Assembly: GCF_039696035.1 (NCBI RefSeq)
Contig: NZ_CP155567.1
Span: 3,219,001 to 3,283,000 of the forward strand
From: Microbulbifer sp. SAOS-129_SWC
GTDB taxonomy: Bacteria; Pseudomonadota; Gammaproteobacteria; Pseudomonadales; Cellvibrionaceae
Direction: 5' to 3'
DNA: 64,000 bases
Part shown: positions 18,468 to 28,348 of the stretch, piece after piece
Layout: each line of letters begins with the position of its first letter
Numbering within the stretch: the stretch's first letter is position 1
Made by a program: the position numbers and the translations under genes
Notes under the pieces: generated by a model
What the model was told of the DNA's origin: nothing
What the model saw: only the letters and a program-made list of their open reading frames with translations
Databases searched by the model: none

Positions 18468-19694
18468 TCAGTCCGCCTGGCGGCGCAGGAAGGCCGGGAT
18501 ATCCAGGTACTCCATATCGGCATCTGCCGGGTTCAGTGTCGGCGCCGGGCGCTTGGTGCGCTCGCTCTCCGCGCGTGTACGCGGATCGGCAGTGTCGCGA
18601 CCGGGCAGAGGGCTGCCTGCCTGGGGCTCGCGCGCCTCACGGTTTTCACGACCTTCGTGCAGCTGCGGGCGGCGGGCGGTGTTATCCACAACCTTGGTCG
18701 GACGCGCCGCCTGCTGGGCACCGTCGCCGAGGCCCGCGGCGACCACGGTCACGCGCATCTCGTCACCGAGCTTGTCGTCCACGGCGGTGCCGATGACGAC
18801 AGTCGCTTCGTCGGAGGCGATTTCCTGCACGATTTCGCCCACCTCGGAGTATTCGCCCAAGGTCAGCTCCTGACAGCCACCCTCCTCGCTGCCGGTAATG
18901 ATATTCACCAGGATACCGCGGGCACCCTGCAGATTGACGTTGTCCAGCAGAGGGCTGCGCACAGCCTTCTCGGCTGCCTCGCGGGCACGATTCTCGCCCA
19001 CGGCCGCGCCGGAGCCCATCATCGCCATGCCCATTTCAGACATCACCGTGCGCACATCGGCAAAGTCTACGTTCATGATGCCCGGGCGGATCATCAGGTC
19101 GGCGATACCCTGCACCGCACCCAGCAGGACATTGTCGGCCTCCTTGTAGGCGGACTTCATGGTGATCTTGTTGCCCAACACCTCCAGCAGGCGGTCGTTG
19201 GGAATGGTGATCAGCGAGTCCACCTTGTCGCGCAGCTCGAGGATCCCCTCTTCCGCTACCAGGGAGCGCTTTTTGCCCTCGATCTTGAACGGGCGGGTGA
19301 CCACAGCCACGGTCAGGATCCCCAGGTCTTTAGCGATCTCGGCAACAATCGGCGCACCACCGGTGCCAGTGCCACCGCCCATACCCGCGGTAATGAACAC
19401 CATATCGGCGCCCTGCAGGACCTCGGCAATGCGCTCGCGATCCTCGATTGCCGACTGTCGGCCCACGTCCGGGTTGGCACCGGCACCGAGACCGCGGGTA
19501 ATGGTGTTACCCAGTTGCAGGATGGTGCGCGCCTCGATGTCCTTGAGCGCCTGAGCGTCAGTGTTCGCGCAGATGAAATCCACCCCCTGCACCTCACTGA
19601 CGATCATGTGCCTGACGGCATTGCCGCCACCACCGCCGACACCGATCACTTTGATGACAGGCTTGTCCTGTACGCTATCGACTAGTTCGAACAT
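18468..19694 (-). CDS. ftsZ: Cell division GTPase FtsZ
   Basis: A 408-residue tubulin-like GTPase that forms the Z ring. The tubulin signature GGGTGTG lies at residues 106-112. After the GTPase core (to ~318) comes a variable linker rich in Arg, Pro and Glu, then the conserved C-terminal peptide YLDIPAFLRRQAD that binds FtsA and ZipA. It follows ftsA after 113 bases. Confidence 0.98.
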   Translation of the reverse strand: MFELVDSVQDKPVIKVIGVGGGGGNAVRHMIVSEVQGVDFICANTDAQALKDIEARTILQLGNTITRGLGAGANPDVGRQSAIEDRERIAEVLQGADMVFITAGMGGGTGTGGAPIVAEIAKDLGILTVAVVTRPFKIEGKKRSLVAEEGILELRDKVDSLITIPNDRLLEVLGNKITMKSAYKEADNVLLGAVQGIADLMIRPGIMNVDFADVRTVMSEMGMAMMGSGAAVGENRAREAAEKAVRSPLLDNVNLQGARGILVNIITGSEEGGCQELTLGEYSEVGEIVQEIASDEATVVIGTAVDDKLGDEMRVTVVAAGLGDGAQQAARPTKVVDNTARRPQLHEGRENREAREPQAGSPLPGRDTADPRTRAESERTKRPAPTLNPADADMEYLDIPAFLRRQAD

Positions 19695-19807
19695 CTCTGT
19701 TCCCCTTTTTTGCTCATGTCAAAATTTATAATTCAATCCCTAAACACTCTTTCACCGGCCGGGATCGCTGAACAACACCACCAGGCACAGTCGTCTTTCA
19801 ATGATTC

Positions 19808-21046
19808 CTACATGTTGCCCCGGAACCACTGTTTCACCTTGTCCCACCACTGGTTGTCATTGTGTAGCGGCCGCGGCACATTGCGCTCGCCGGCCTCTGC
19901 CTGGCGCATCGCGTACATCAGCAGGCCGACACCGGTGGAGTAGATCGGGTTGCTGACAATATCGGTCAGCCCCGCCATCCCCTGGGGTACCGCCAGGCGC
20001 ACCGGCATATGGAAAATCTCCTCTGCCAGTTCCACTGCGCCCTCCATTTTTGAAGAGCCGCCGGTCAGCACCACACCCGCGGCACACAGGTCTTCGAAAC
20101 CACTGCGGCGCAGCTCCGCCTGCACCAGCGTAAACAGCTCGTCATAGCGCGGCTCCACCACCTCGGCCAGCGCCTGGCGGGACAGGTCGCGCGGAGCCCG
20201 ATCACCGACGCTCGGCACCTTGATGGTCTCGCCCTCGCGCGCCAGCTTGGCCAGCGCGCAGGCGTATTTGATTTTCAGGTCTTCCGCGTGTGGCGTCGGC
20301 GTGCGCAGGGCCATGGCAATATCGTTGGTCACCTGATCGCCGGCGATCGGAATCACCCCGGTGTGACGAATGGACCCGCCGGTAAACACGGCGATATCGG
20401 TGGTACCGCCGCCGATGTCGACCATGCACACACCCAGCTCTTTTTCGTCATCGGTCAGTACCGCGTAGCTGGAAGCCAGCTGCTCGAGAATGATGTCCTC
20501 CACTTCCAGGCCACAGCGGCGAATACATTTCTCGATATTCTGCGCCGCATTGACCGCGCCGCTGACCAGGTGCACCTTCGCCTCCAGGCGCACACCGGAC
20601 ATGCCCAGCGGCTCCTTGACGCCCTCCTGATTGTCGATCAGGAATTCCTGCGGCAGCGTGTGCAGGATTTTCTGGTCCGCGGGAATTGCCACTGCGCGCG
20701 CCGCGTCGATGACCCGATCGAGATCCTGCTGGGTAACTTCACGGTCCTTGATCGCGACAATACCGTGGGAATTCAGGCTGCGAATATGGCTGCCGGCAAT
20801 GCCTGCGTAGACCGAGTGTATCTCACAACCGGCCATCAGTTCGGCTTCCTCCACCGCGCGCTGGATCGACTGCACCGTGGATTCGATATTTACCACCACG
20901 CCTTTTTTCATACCGGTGGATCGATGCGAGCCGATACCGACAATATTCAGCTCGCCATCACCGGACACTTCGCCGACGATCGCAACCACTTTGGAAGTGC
21001 CGATATCCAGACCCACGATCATGCGGTGATCGGATGCTTGTGTCAT
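19808..21046 (-). CDS. ftsA: Cell division protein FtsA
   Basis: A 412-residue actin-fold ATPase that tethers FtsZ to the membrane. The N-terminal phosphate loop GLDIGTSKVVAIV, the GGGTTDIAVF segment and the C-terminal amphipathic end (WWDKVKQWFRGNM) that inserts into the inner membrane are all visible. The start at 21046 (MTQASDHRMIVG) has GAGGT upstream and gives the usual length; 48 extra upstream in-frame residues are not conserved in character. Confidence 0.96.
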   Translation of the reverse strand: MTQASDHRMIVGLDIGTSKVVAIVGEVSGDGELNIVGIGSHRSTGMKKGVVVNIESTVQSIQRAVEEAELMAGCEIHSVYAGIAGSHIRSLNSHGIVAIKDREVTQQDLDRVIDAARAVAIPADQKILHTLPQEFLIDNQEGVKEPLGMSGVRLEAKVHLVSGAVNAAQNIEKCIRRCGLEVEDIILEQLASSYAVLTDDEKELGVCMVDIGGGTTDIAVFTGGSIRHTGVIPIAGDQVTNDIAMALRTPTPHAEDLKIKYACALAKLAREGETIKVPSVGDRAPRDLSRQALAEVVEPRYDELFTLVQAELRRSGFEDLCAAGVVLTGGSSKMEGAVELAEEIFHMPVRLAVPQGMAGLTDIVSNPIYSTGVGLLMYAMRQAEAGERNVPRPLHNDNQWWDKVKQWFRGNM

Positions 21047-21158
21047 TTTTGTACCAACCTCGCTGAACTGAACTCCGGATCGCATTCCCAATAACGGCCC
21101 AGAACCCAGCGCTCGCTTTAAAATTTTTGTATCGACGGCTCTGCAGCCGACTTCAGTA

Positions 21159-21959
21159 TTACTTTTTGCTTTCCTTCCACTGCACTGCAACTGCGTTGCT
21201 GTAGCGCGTATCGATCCGCGCGATCTGGTCCATGTGTTGCGCCAGCAAGCCGTGACTCAACTTCAGGAAACGATTGACCCGCTCCAGCAGTTCATCGTGC
21301 CCCAGGCGCAGCACCACGCCGGAAACCAGCTCCAGCCGCCAGCCGCCGAGTTCATCGAACGACAGGCGCTTCACTTCCATATCCCGCGTGGTCAGTAACC
21401 CCGCGAGCGCCTGGTATTGCGCCACAATGCGCTCCACCAGTTCCTCGTCGCCGGCCAGTTCCGGCAAGCGACCAACCTGCATCTGCGCCGGCCGTGGCAG
21501 TAACTTGCCACTCGCCACCAGCAATTTGTCCTTGCCCCAAACCGCCAGCGGCTGTGCCTCGCGCACTGTCACCAACACGCCGCGCGGCCAGCGACGGTTG
21601 ATCGATACATCCGTGATCCACGGATTGCGCAACAGCGCTTTGCGCATGCCGCGGATATCCGCGGTGAAAAAACCCCGCCGCAGGTACGGCAGCAGCGTCT
21701 CCTCGATCTGCCGCTGGGTGACGGCCCGGAAAGGTCCCTCTACCCTGACCTGGTCCAGCGCATCGACGCGGCTGAGTTTTTCCACCGGGGTCTGCCGCCA
21801 GAGCCACAGGCCGCCATAACTCAATCCGGCCAGCACACCCACAGCCAATGCGACGACCAGCAGCGGCCGCCAGTTGCGCCGCGGCGCGCCGGGTTCCGGC
21901 AGCGCGCGTGCACCGCGCACCTTGTGTTTCTTGCCGTCGACACGTTTCTTTTTCGCCAT
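21159..21959 (-). CDS. ftsQ: Cell division protein FtsQ
   Basis: A bitopic divisome protein of about 266 residues: a basic cytoplasmic N terminus (MAKKKRVDGKKHK), one transmembrane helix (~30-52), a POTRA domain beginning about residue 62 (VEGPFRAVTQRQIEE) and a C-terminal beta domain that binds FtsB/FtsL. Two starts are possible: ATG at 21959, used here, or a TTG three codons earlier. It directly follows murC, without the ddlB gene usual at this point. Confidence 0.94.
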   Translation of the reverse strand: MAKKKRVDGKKHKVRGARALPEPGAPRRNWRPLLVVALAVGVLAGLSYGGLWLWRQTPVEKLSRVDALDQVRVEGPFRAVTQRQIEETLLPYLRRGFFTADIRGMRKALLRNPWITDVSINRRWPRGVLVTVREAQPLAVWGKDKLLVASGKLLPRPAQMQVGRLPELAGDEELVERIVAQYQALAGLLTTRDMEVKRLSFDELGGWRLELVSGVVLRLGHDELLERVNRFLKLSHGLLAQHMDQIARIDTRYSNAVAVQWKESKK

Positions 21960-21992
21960 GTCGATCAAAGACTCCCGTCCGACACGCCGCTG

Positions 21993-23447
21993 TTATTCCT
22001 TCTCGCCCAGGCGCCAACTGGCCAGTTGCTGTGCCAGTGCACCGACATTGCCCGCGCCCTGGGTCAACACGATATCGCCCGGCTCGATCAGGTCCGCCAG
22101 AAGCGGGGGCACCTGATCAATCGTCTCGACAAAAATCGGATCCACCTGGCCGCGATTGCGCAGGCTGCGCGCCAGGGTGCGACTGTCGGCACCCGGGATC
22201 GGCGTTTCTCCGGCGCTGTATACATCCAGCAGAATCAGTTTGTCCACCTCGGAAAGCACCTGCACGAAATCCTCGAACAGATCGCGGGTGCGCGTGTAGC
22301 GGTGCGGCTGATAAATCATTACCAGGCGGCGCTCCGGCCAGCCGTCGCGCACCGTCTGCACGGTCGCCGCCACTTCGCGCGGGTGGTGGCCGTAGTCATC
22401 CACCAGCATGGCCTTTTCCGCACCCGCGTCATCGCTGACGGCATACTCGCCGTAAATCTGGAAACGCCGGCCAACGCCCTGAAAGCCTCGCAGGCCCTCG
22501 CGGATGGCATCATCACTGACGCCCTCCTCGGTCGCCACGGCGATGGCCGCGGTCGCGTTCAGCACATTGTGGATACCCGGCACATTCACGCACACGTCCA
22601 GGCGCTTGCCATCGGGGCGCTGCACGCTAAAGTGACTGCGCAGCGGCTCCTGTTTCACCTCGACGATGCGGAAGTCGTTGCCCTCGTCAAAACCGTAAGT
22701 GGCCACCGGACGCGAGAAACGCGGAATCACTTCGCGCACATTGGCGTCGTCCCCGCACACCACCACCAGGCCGTAGAAAGGCAGGTTGTGCACGAAGTCG
22801 ACAAAAATCTGTTTCACCTTTTCGAAGTCGCCGCCATAGGTTTCCATATGGTCGGCATCGATATTGGTGATGACCGTGACCATCGGCTGCAGGTGAATAA
22901 ACGAGGCATCGCTCTCATCCGCCTCCGCCACCAGGTAACGGCTCTCCCCAAGCGCCGCATTGGCACCGGCGGCGTTCACCAGGCCGCCGATCACGAATGT
23001 CGGGTCTTTCTTGTCCGCCGCCAGAATCGAGGCAATCAGGCTGGTGGTGGTGGTCTTGCCATGGGTACCCGCCACCGCAATGCCGTAGCGGTAACGCATC
23101 AGCTCGCCGAGCATTTCCGCGCGGCGCACGACCGGGATACGGCTTTCCAGTGCCGCCTGCAGCTCCGGGTTGTCACCGTGAATCGCCGACGAGTTCACCA
23201 CCACATCGACACCGCGAATATTGTCGGCGCTGTGGCCTATCTGCACCTTGATACCCAGCTTGCGCAGTCGCTCGGTCACCGACGACTCACGCAAATCGGA
23301 GCCGGACACTTCGTAGCCCTGGTTCTGCAGTACTTCGGCGATACCGCTCATGCCGGCACCACCGACACCGATAAAATGAATGCGGCGGATGCGACGCATG
23401 GTCGGCACGTGGAAGCGGGCGTTGTCTGTACTGTTATCTGCAGTCAT
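21993..23447 (-). CDS. murC: UDP-N-acetylmuramate-L-alanine ligase MurC
   Basis: A 484-residue Mur ligase that adds L-Ala to UDP-MurNAc with ATP. An N-terminal Rossmann motif ([12 protein letters not shown], residues ~27-38) binds the UDP substrate, and the ATP loop GTHGKTTT lies at 127-134. The start at 23447 has GAGG 14 bases upstream. It lies 12 bases after murG. Confidence 0.97.
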   Translation of the reverse strand: MTADNSTDNARFHVPTMRRIRRIHFIGVGGAGMSGIAEVLQNQGYEVSGSDLRESSVTERLRKLGIKVQIGHSADNIRGVDVVVNSSAIHGDNPELQAALESRIPVVRRAEMLGELMRYRYGIAVAGTHGKTTTTSLIASILAADKKDPTFVIGGLVNAAGANAALGESRYLVAEADESDASFIHLQPMVTVITNIDADHMETYGGDFEKVKQIFVDFVHNLPFYGLVVVCGDDANVREVIPRFSRPVATYGFDEGNDFRIVEVKQEPLRSHFSVQRPDGKRLDVCVNVPGIHNVLNATAAIAVATEEGVSDDAIREGLRGFQGVGRRFQIYGEYAVSDDAGAEKAMLVDDYGHHPREVAATVQTVRDGWPERRLVMIYQPHRYTRTRDLFEDFVQVLSEVDKLILLDVYSAGETPIPGADSRTLARSLRNRGQVDPIFVETIDQVPPLLADLIEPGDIVLTQGAGNVGALAQQLASWRLGEKE

Positions 23448-23459
23448 TTTCTCTCTACC

Positions 23460-24554
23460 TCATTGCGCCGCAATCAGTTCGCCGCAGGCTTCCAGCACCC
23501 GCTGCGTCGCATCGATTTTCGCCACCCCGCGGGCAGCCTTGGCCATCGCCAGTAATTTCAGCGGCTTCGCAAACAGCCCTTCGAGCAGTTGCGCCAGCTC
23601 TTCCGCGTTCAAAGTGTCCTGCTGCAACACCACGGCGCCGCCGGCGCGCTGCAACCACTCGCCGTTTTTGGTCTGGTGGTCATCGATCGCAAACGGAAAC
23701 GGCACCATGATTGCGCCGACGCCGGCCGCGGCAATCTCGGAAACCGTCAAGGCACCCGCGCGGCAGATAATCAGGTCGGCCGCGCCGTAGGCCGCGGCCA
23801 TATCGGCGATAAACGGCACCACCTCTGCCTCGACCCCGGCCTGCTGGTAGGACTTGCGCGCGATATCCAGGTGGCGTTTACCAGCCTGGTGGATCACTTG
23901 CGGGCGCAATGCCACCGGCAGCAGCGACAGCGCCTGGGGCACCAGCTCATTGATGGCCACAGCGCCGAGGCTGCCGCCCAGCACCAGCAGGCGCAGCGGC
24001 TGTACTTTGCCAATGCGCTGCTCCGGCGCTGGCAGCGCGGCAATTTCGTCGCGTACCGGATTGCCCACCTGCTCGCCGCCGGGCAGCCCGCTGGGGAAGG
24101 CTTCCAGCACGCGATTGGCGATACGCGCCAGCAGCCGGTTAGTGGTGCCGGGCACCGCGTTCTGCTCGTGAATAATCAGTGGAATACCACTGATGCGCGC
24201 GGCCACGCCGCCGGGGCCGGTGGCGAAGCCACCAAAGCCCAGTACCGCGTCCGGCGCCACCCGCTTGATCACCGCGCGCGCCTGCGACACGGCGCGGGCA
24301 ATCTGCAGCGGCGCCTTCAACAGCGCCAACTTGCCCTTGCCGCGTACCCCCTCAACGGTAATAAAGTGCAGCTCGATGCCCGCTTCAGGAATCAGCTGTG
24401 CCTCGATACCGCGCCGGGTTCCCAGCCATTCCACCTGGGCGCCTTCATTCATCAGCGCCCGCGCCACCGCCAGCGCGGGAAACACATGACCGCCGGTACC
24501 ACCGGCCATGAGCAGAAATTTCTTGTTGGAGAAGCGCCCGTTCACATCACTCAT
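23460..24554 (-). CDS. murG: Lipid II synthase MurG (UDP-GlcNAc transferase)
   Basis: A 364-residue peripheral GT28 glycosyltransferase that adds GlcNAc to lipid I on the cytoplasmic face of the inner membrane. The G-loop GGTGGH is at residues 18-23, with a second glycine-rich loop (LVLGGSLGAV) in the middle and the C-terminal UDP site segment CRAGALTVSEIAAAG. Its ATG overlaps the ftsW stop as ATGA, indicating translational coupling. Confidence 0.97.
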   Translation of the reverse strand: MSDVNGRFSNKKFLLMAGGTGGHVFPALAVARALMNEGAQVEWLGTRRGIEAQLIPEAGIELHFITVEGVRGKGKLALLKAPLQIARAVSQARAVIKRVAPDAVLGFGGFATGPGGVAARISGIPLIIHEQNAVPGTTNRLLARIANRVLEAFPSGLPGGEQVGNPVRDEIAALPAPEQRIGKVQPLRLLVLGGSLGAVAINELVPQALSLLPVALRPQVIHQAGKRHLDIARKSYQQAGVEAEVVPFIADMAAAYGAADLIICRAGALTVSEIAAAGVGAIMVPFPFAIDDHQTKNGEWLQRAGGAVVLQQDTLNAEELAQLLEGLFAKPLKLLAMAKAARGVAKIDATQRVLEACGELIAAQ

Positions 24555-25786
24555 CAGGCAGCCTCCTCTTTGACCGCGCGATCACCCAGCTGCAGCGGAT
24601 TGAATATCGGCAGCTGGCGGATCATACCGACACCACCTTCCTGTTCGCCTTTCGCGGCACGCAGCTCCGCCTGGATACGCAGAGCCAGTGCAAACAGGCT
24701 GCAGCAAATTACCAGGCTGCTGCCACCGGAGCTGACAAAGGGCAGGGTCAGCCCCTTGGTGGGCAACAGGCCCGAAGCCACGCCCATATTCACAAATGCC
24801 TGGCCGGCCAGCAGCACGGCGATACCGAACGCCAGCAGCGCAGCAAAAAACTTCTGTTGCGCCAGCGCCTCACGCACCAGCCGCAACAGCGCCCAGGTGA
24901 GCGCCGCAAACAGCCCGATCACCACCAGGCCACCCGCCATGCCCCACTCTTCAGAGAGGATGGCGAAAATAAAATCCGTGTGCGCCTCCGGCAGGTAAAA
25001 CAATTTCTGCACACTGTTGCCGAGGCCGACGCCGAACCACTCGCCGCGTCCGAAAGCGATCAGCGACTGGGTCAGCTGGTAGCCGCTGGCGAACTGGTCG
25101 CCCCACGGATCCAGGAATGTCATCAGCCGCTGCAAGCGGTAGGGGCTGAGCAGCGCCAGCAATGCCAGCGCGCTGGCGGCCAGCGCCACCAGCAAAAAGG
25201 TGTGTGGCAACCGCGCGCCGGCGAGAAATACCATCGCCAGCACGGTCCCGGAAATCACCACTACCGAACCAAAGTCCGGCTGTCCCAGCAGCAGCAGCGC
25301 GGCGAAGCCGAGAATCACCACCGGAATCATGAAACTGCTCCAGTGGCGCAACTGCTGATTGCGGCGCGTCAGGAAGCTGGCAAAGAACACCAGCAGGCAG
25401 AACTTCGCCACTTCCGCCGGCTGTACCGTGATCGGGCCGAATGCCAGCCAGCGGCGGCTACCGTTGACCTCGCGGCCGATGCCCGGGATCAGCACCACCA
25501 GCAGCAGCAGGCAGCTGAAAATCAGCAGCGGCCAGGACAGCCGTGACCACACCGACAGCGGTATCTGGCTAACCACCAGTGCCGCAACAGCGCCGAAGCC
25601 CAGGAACATCAGGTGGCGCTTGAGGAAAAACCACGGATCGCCGTAGACATCGGCGGCAAAGGCGATCGACGCCGAGGCCACCATCACCACGCCGATACTC
25701 ATCAGCGCCAGTACGCAGAACGGCAGCACCCAGTCGGCACGGTTGTCCGCGGCGACGCTCGGCGGGGTTTCCGGTACCCGGCTCAT
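24554..25786 (-). CDS. ftsW: Septal peptidoglycan polymerase FtsW
   Basis: A SEDS-family glycosyltransferase of 410 residues with about ten transmembrane helices; with FtsI it polymerises lipid II at the septum. The large periplasmic loop contains the conserved SGYQLTQSLIAFGRGEWFG and AHTDFIFAILSEEWG segments. The ATG at 25786 overlaps the murD stop as ATGA, so the 50 additional upstream in-frame residues are not used. Confidence 0.96.
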   Translation of the reverse strand: MSRVPETPPSVAADNRADWVLPFCVLALMSIGVVMVASASIAFAADVYGDPWFFLKRHLMFLGFGAVAALVVSQIPLSVWSRLSWPLLIFSCLLLLVVLIPGIGREVNGSRRWLAFGPITVQPAEVAKFCLLVFFASFLTRRNQQLRHWSSFMIPVVILGFAALLLLGQPDFGSVVVISGTVLAMVFLAGARLPHTFLLVALAASALALLALLSPYRLQRLMTFLDPWGDQFASGYQLTQSLIAFGRGEWFGVGLGNSVQKLFYLPEAHTDFIFAILSEEWGMAGGLVVIGLFAALTWALLRLVREALAQQKFFAALLAFGIAVLLAGQAFVNMGVASGLLPTKGLTLPFVSSGGSSLVICCSLFALALRIQAELRAAKGEQEGGVGMIRQLPIFNPLQLGDRAVKEEAA

Positions 25787-27234
25787 TGGCCACCTCCGGC
25801 TGGTGCAGTGTCCAGCGCCGCGACAGCGCGGCGGAAATCGTCGCCACGCGCTTCGAAGTTGCGGTACATATCGAAGCTGGCACAGGCGGGCGACAGCAGC
25901 ACAAAGTCGCCCGGCCGCGCCAGCGCACGGGCGCAAGCAACGGCGGCGTCCATCGACGCGGCGCTGTGACTATCCACCAGGCCATCAAAAACGGCGGCAA
26001 TACGCGGGCCGTCTGCGCCGATAGTCACCAGCGCGCGCAACGCGCCCGCGGCTTCGGCCAGCGGGGCAAAATCCGCACCCTTGCCATCGCCCCCGGCAAT
26101 CAACACGATCTTGCGTTCTTCGGTGGCCAGCCCGTCGAGCGCGGCGCGGGTCGCGCCCACATTGGTACCCTTGGAATCATTGACGAAAGTTACTCCGTCG
26201 AGATCGAGCACTCGCTCGCAGCGGTGCGGCAGGCCATTGAAGCGGCGCAGTACCGACTGCATCGCCGCCAGCGGCAGGCCGACGGCACTGCCGAGCGCCA
26301 GCGCCGCCAGCGCGTTGGCCACATTGTGGCGGCCGACCATTGCCAGGGCGCTGACCGGCAGCAGTTTGTCACTGCCCTGCACCAGCCACTCTGTTGAGTT
26401 TCCGCTTTCGCGGCCGCCATCCGCGAACGCTTGCACACCGAACTGCTGCAGATCGGGCTTGTCCAGACCGAAACTCCATTCCCGACTGCCCCGCGACAGC
26501 GGGCCGCGGGTCAGCGGGTCGGCGCGGTTGACCACCAGCTGCTGCGCGTTGCGGTAAATACGCTGCTTGGCGCGATGGTAATCGGCCAGGCTGGCGTAGC
26601 GGTCCATATGGTCCGCACTCAGGTTCAGAATTGTCGCCGCGGTTGGCACCAGCGAACTGGTGGTTTCCAGCTGGAAACTGGACAGCTCCAGCACAAACAG
26701 CTGCGGCAACGACTGCCATTCGCCTTGCGCCGACGTCTCGCTTTTGCCTCGCGCTGAGGGCTCTAGCAAATCCAGCACCGGCACGCCGATATTGCCACCC
26801 ACACGCACGTCCACGCCGGCGGCTGCGGCCATCTCGCCCACCAGGGTGGTCACGGTGCTCTTGCCATTGGAGCCGGTGATCGCCACCAGCTTCGGCGGTT
26901 GCGCGAGCTTGTTCAGCGCACGCGCAAACAATTCGATATCGCCGACCACCGGAATACCGGCAGCGACAGCCTGCTGCAGCGCCGGCTCGGCGAGGGCGAT
27001 ACCGGGGCTGGCAATAATCTCGCTGGCCGCGAGCAGGGTCTCGGCATTGAGCGGACCGGTTTCCACCGGTACGTCGGGGAATTCCGCATGGAACTGTTCC
27101 AGCCCCGGCGGCTGGCTGCGGCTGTCGACAACGACGGGCACAAAACCGGTACGCAGCAGGAAGCGCACGACCGATTGCCCGGTAGCGCCCATGCCGATTA
27201 CCACTTTTTTGTCCGACGTTGCGATCAGTGACAT
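25783..27234 (-). CDS. murD: UDP-N-acetylmuramoyl-L-alanine-D-glutamate ligase MurD
   Basis: A 483-residue Mur ligase that adds D-Glu. It has the N-terminal MGATGQSVVRFL UDP-binding loop, the ATP loop TGSNGKST at residues 120-127, and later the conserved SPACASFDMYRNFEARGDDF segment. It is slightly longer than the E. coli enzyme (438) because of an insert near residues 170-180 and 245-265 (runs containing SARGKSETSA and DGGRESGN). Overlaps ftsW by 4 bases. Confidence 0.97.
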   Translation of the reverse strand: MSLIATSDKKVVIGMGATGQSVVRFLLRTGFVPVVVDSRSQPPGLEQFHAEFPDVPVETGPLNAETLLAASEIIASPGIALAEPALQQAVAAGIPVVGDIELFARALNKLAQPPKLVAITGSNGKSTVTTLVGEMAAAAGVDVRVGGNIGVPVLDLLEPSARGKSETSAQGEWQSLPQLFVLELSSFQLETTSSLVPTAATILNLSADHMDRYASLADYHRAKQRIYRNAQQLVVNRADPLTRGPLSRGSREWSFGLDKPDLQQFGVQAFADGGRESGNSTEWLVQGSDKLLPVSALAMVGRHNVANALAALALGSAVGLPLAAMQSVLRRFNGLPHRCERVLDLDGVTFVNDSKGTNVGATRAALDGLATEERKIVLIAGGDGKGADFAPLAEAAGALRALVTIGADGPRIAAVFDGLVDSHSAASMDAAVACARALARPGDFVLLSPACASFDMYRNFEARGDDFRRAVAALDTAPAGGGQ

Positions 27235-27251
27235 TTTCCCGTTAACCGCCC

Positions 27252-28337
27252 TTAGCGCAGTTTCAGAGTCGCGAGGCCCAACAGGACCAGAATCACGGTA
27301 ATGATCCAGAAGCGCACGATCACGCGCGGCTCCGGCCAGCCTTTCAATTCAAAATGGTGGTGCAGCGGCGCCATCCGGAAGATGCGCTTGCCGGTCAGCT
27401 TGAACGACGCCACCTGCAGGATCACCGACACGGTTTCCATCACGAACACGCCGCCCATGATGAACAGCACGATTTCGTGACGGATGATCACCGCGATAAT
27501 GCCGAGCGCTGCACCCAGCGCCAGCGCGCCCACATCGCCCATAAAGACCTGGGCCGGATAGGTGTTGAACCACAGGAACCCGAGCCCGGCGCCACCGAGT
27601 GCGGCGCAGAATACCGACAGCTCGCCGGCACCGGCGATAGACGGAATATGCAGGTAGGTGGCGAACTCGGCGTGGCCGACCAGATAGGCGATGATGCCGA
27701 GCGCTCCCCCCACCATTACCGTGGGCATGATTGCGAGACCATCGAGGCCGTCGGTCAGGTTGACCGCATTGCTAGAGCCCACGACGACGAAATAGGTCAG
27801 CAGGATGAAAGTCACCGGCCCCATATTGATCGCCACGTCTTTGAAAAACGGTACGAAGAACTGGGTCTCCGCCGGACTGGTGGCGCTCATGTACAGGTAG
27901 ATGGCGGCGCCGAGACCGGCAATGGACTGCCAGAAATACTTCCAGCGCGCGATCAGGCCGCGCGGGTTTTTCTCTACAACTTTCTTGTAGTCATCGACAA
28001 AGCCCACGGCCCCGAACACAAACGTCACCAGCAGTGTCACCCACACGTAGCGGTTGCTGAGATCGGACCACAACAGCGCCGCGGAAAAAATGGAGGCAAG
28101 AATCAGCGTGCCACCCATGGTCGGCGTGCCGGATTTGCTCAGGTGCGTCTGTGGACCGTCGTCGCGCACGGCCTGACCCACCTGCAACTGGTTCAGCCAG
28201 GTGATCATACGTGGACCCACTATCAGGGAAATACCCAGCGCAGTCAGCGCACCCAGAATCGCCCGCACAGTCAGGTAATCGAACACCGCGAAGGTGCTCA
28301 CATATTGTCGTAAATACTCTGCCAGCCAAAGCAGCAT
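27252..28337 (-). CDS. mraY: Phospho-MurNAc-pentapeptide transferase MraY
   Basis: A 361-residue polytopic enzyme that transfers phospho-MurNAc-pentapeptide to undecaprenyl phosphate, forming lipid I. The catalytic aspartates in FVDDYKK, the [10 protein letters not shown] loop and the C-terminal [15 protein letters not shown] signature are all present. It sits between murF (11 bases) and murD (17 bases). Confidence 0.98.
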   Translation of the reverse strand: MLLWLAEYLRQYVSTFAVFDYLTVRAILGALTALGISLIVGPRMITWLNQLQVGQAVRDDGPQTHLSKSGTPTMGGTLILASIFSAALLWSDLSNRYVWVTLLVTFVFGAVGFVDDYKKVVEKNPRGLIARWKYFWQSIAGLGAAIYLYMSATSPAETQFFVPFFKDVAINMGPVTFILLTYFVVVGSSNAVNLTDGLDGLAIMPTVMVGGALGIIAYLVGHAEFATYLHIPSIAGAGELSVFCAALGGAGLGFLWFNTYPAQVFMGDVGALALGAALGIIAVIIRHEIVLFIMGGVFVMETVSVILQVASFKLTGKRIFRMAPLHHHFELKGWPEPRVIVRFWIITVILVLLGLATLKLR

Positions 28338-28348
28338 GTCTTTTCCTC

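Noticed and set aside
18432..19685. A 417-codon ORF antisense to ftsZ, and similar long ORFs antisense to murC, murG, murE and argJ
   Set aside because: All are shadows of conserved genes, with no start context or family pattern.
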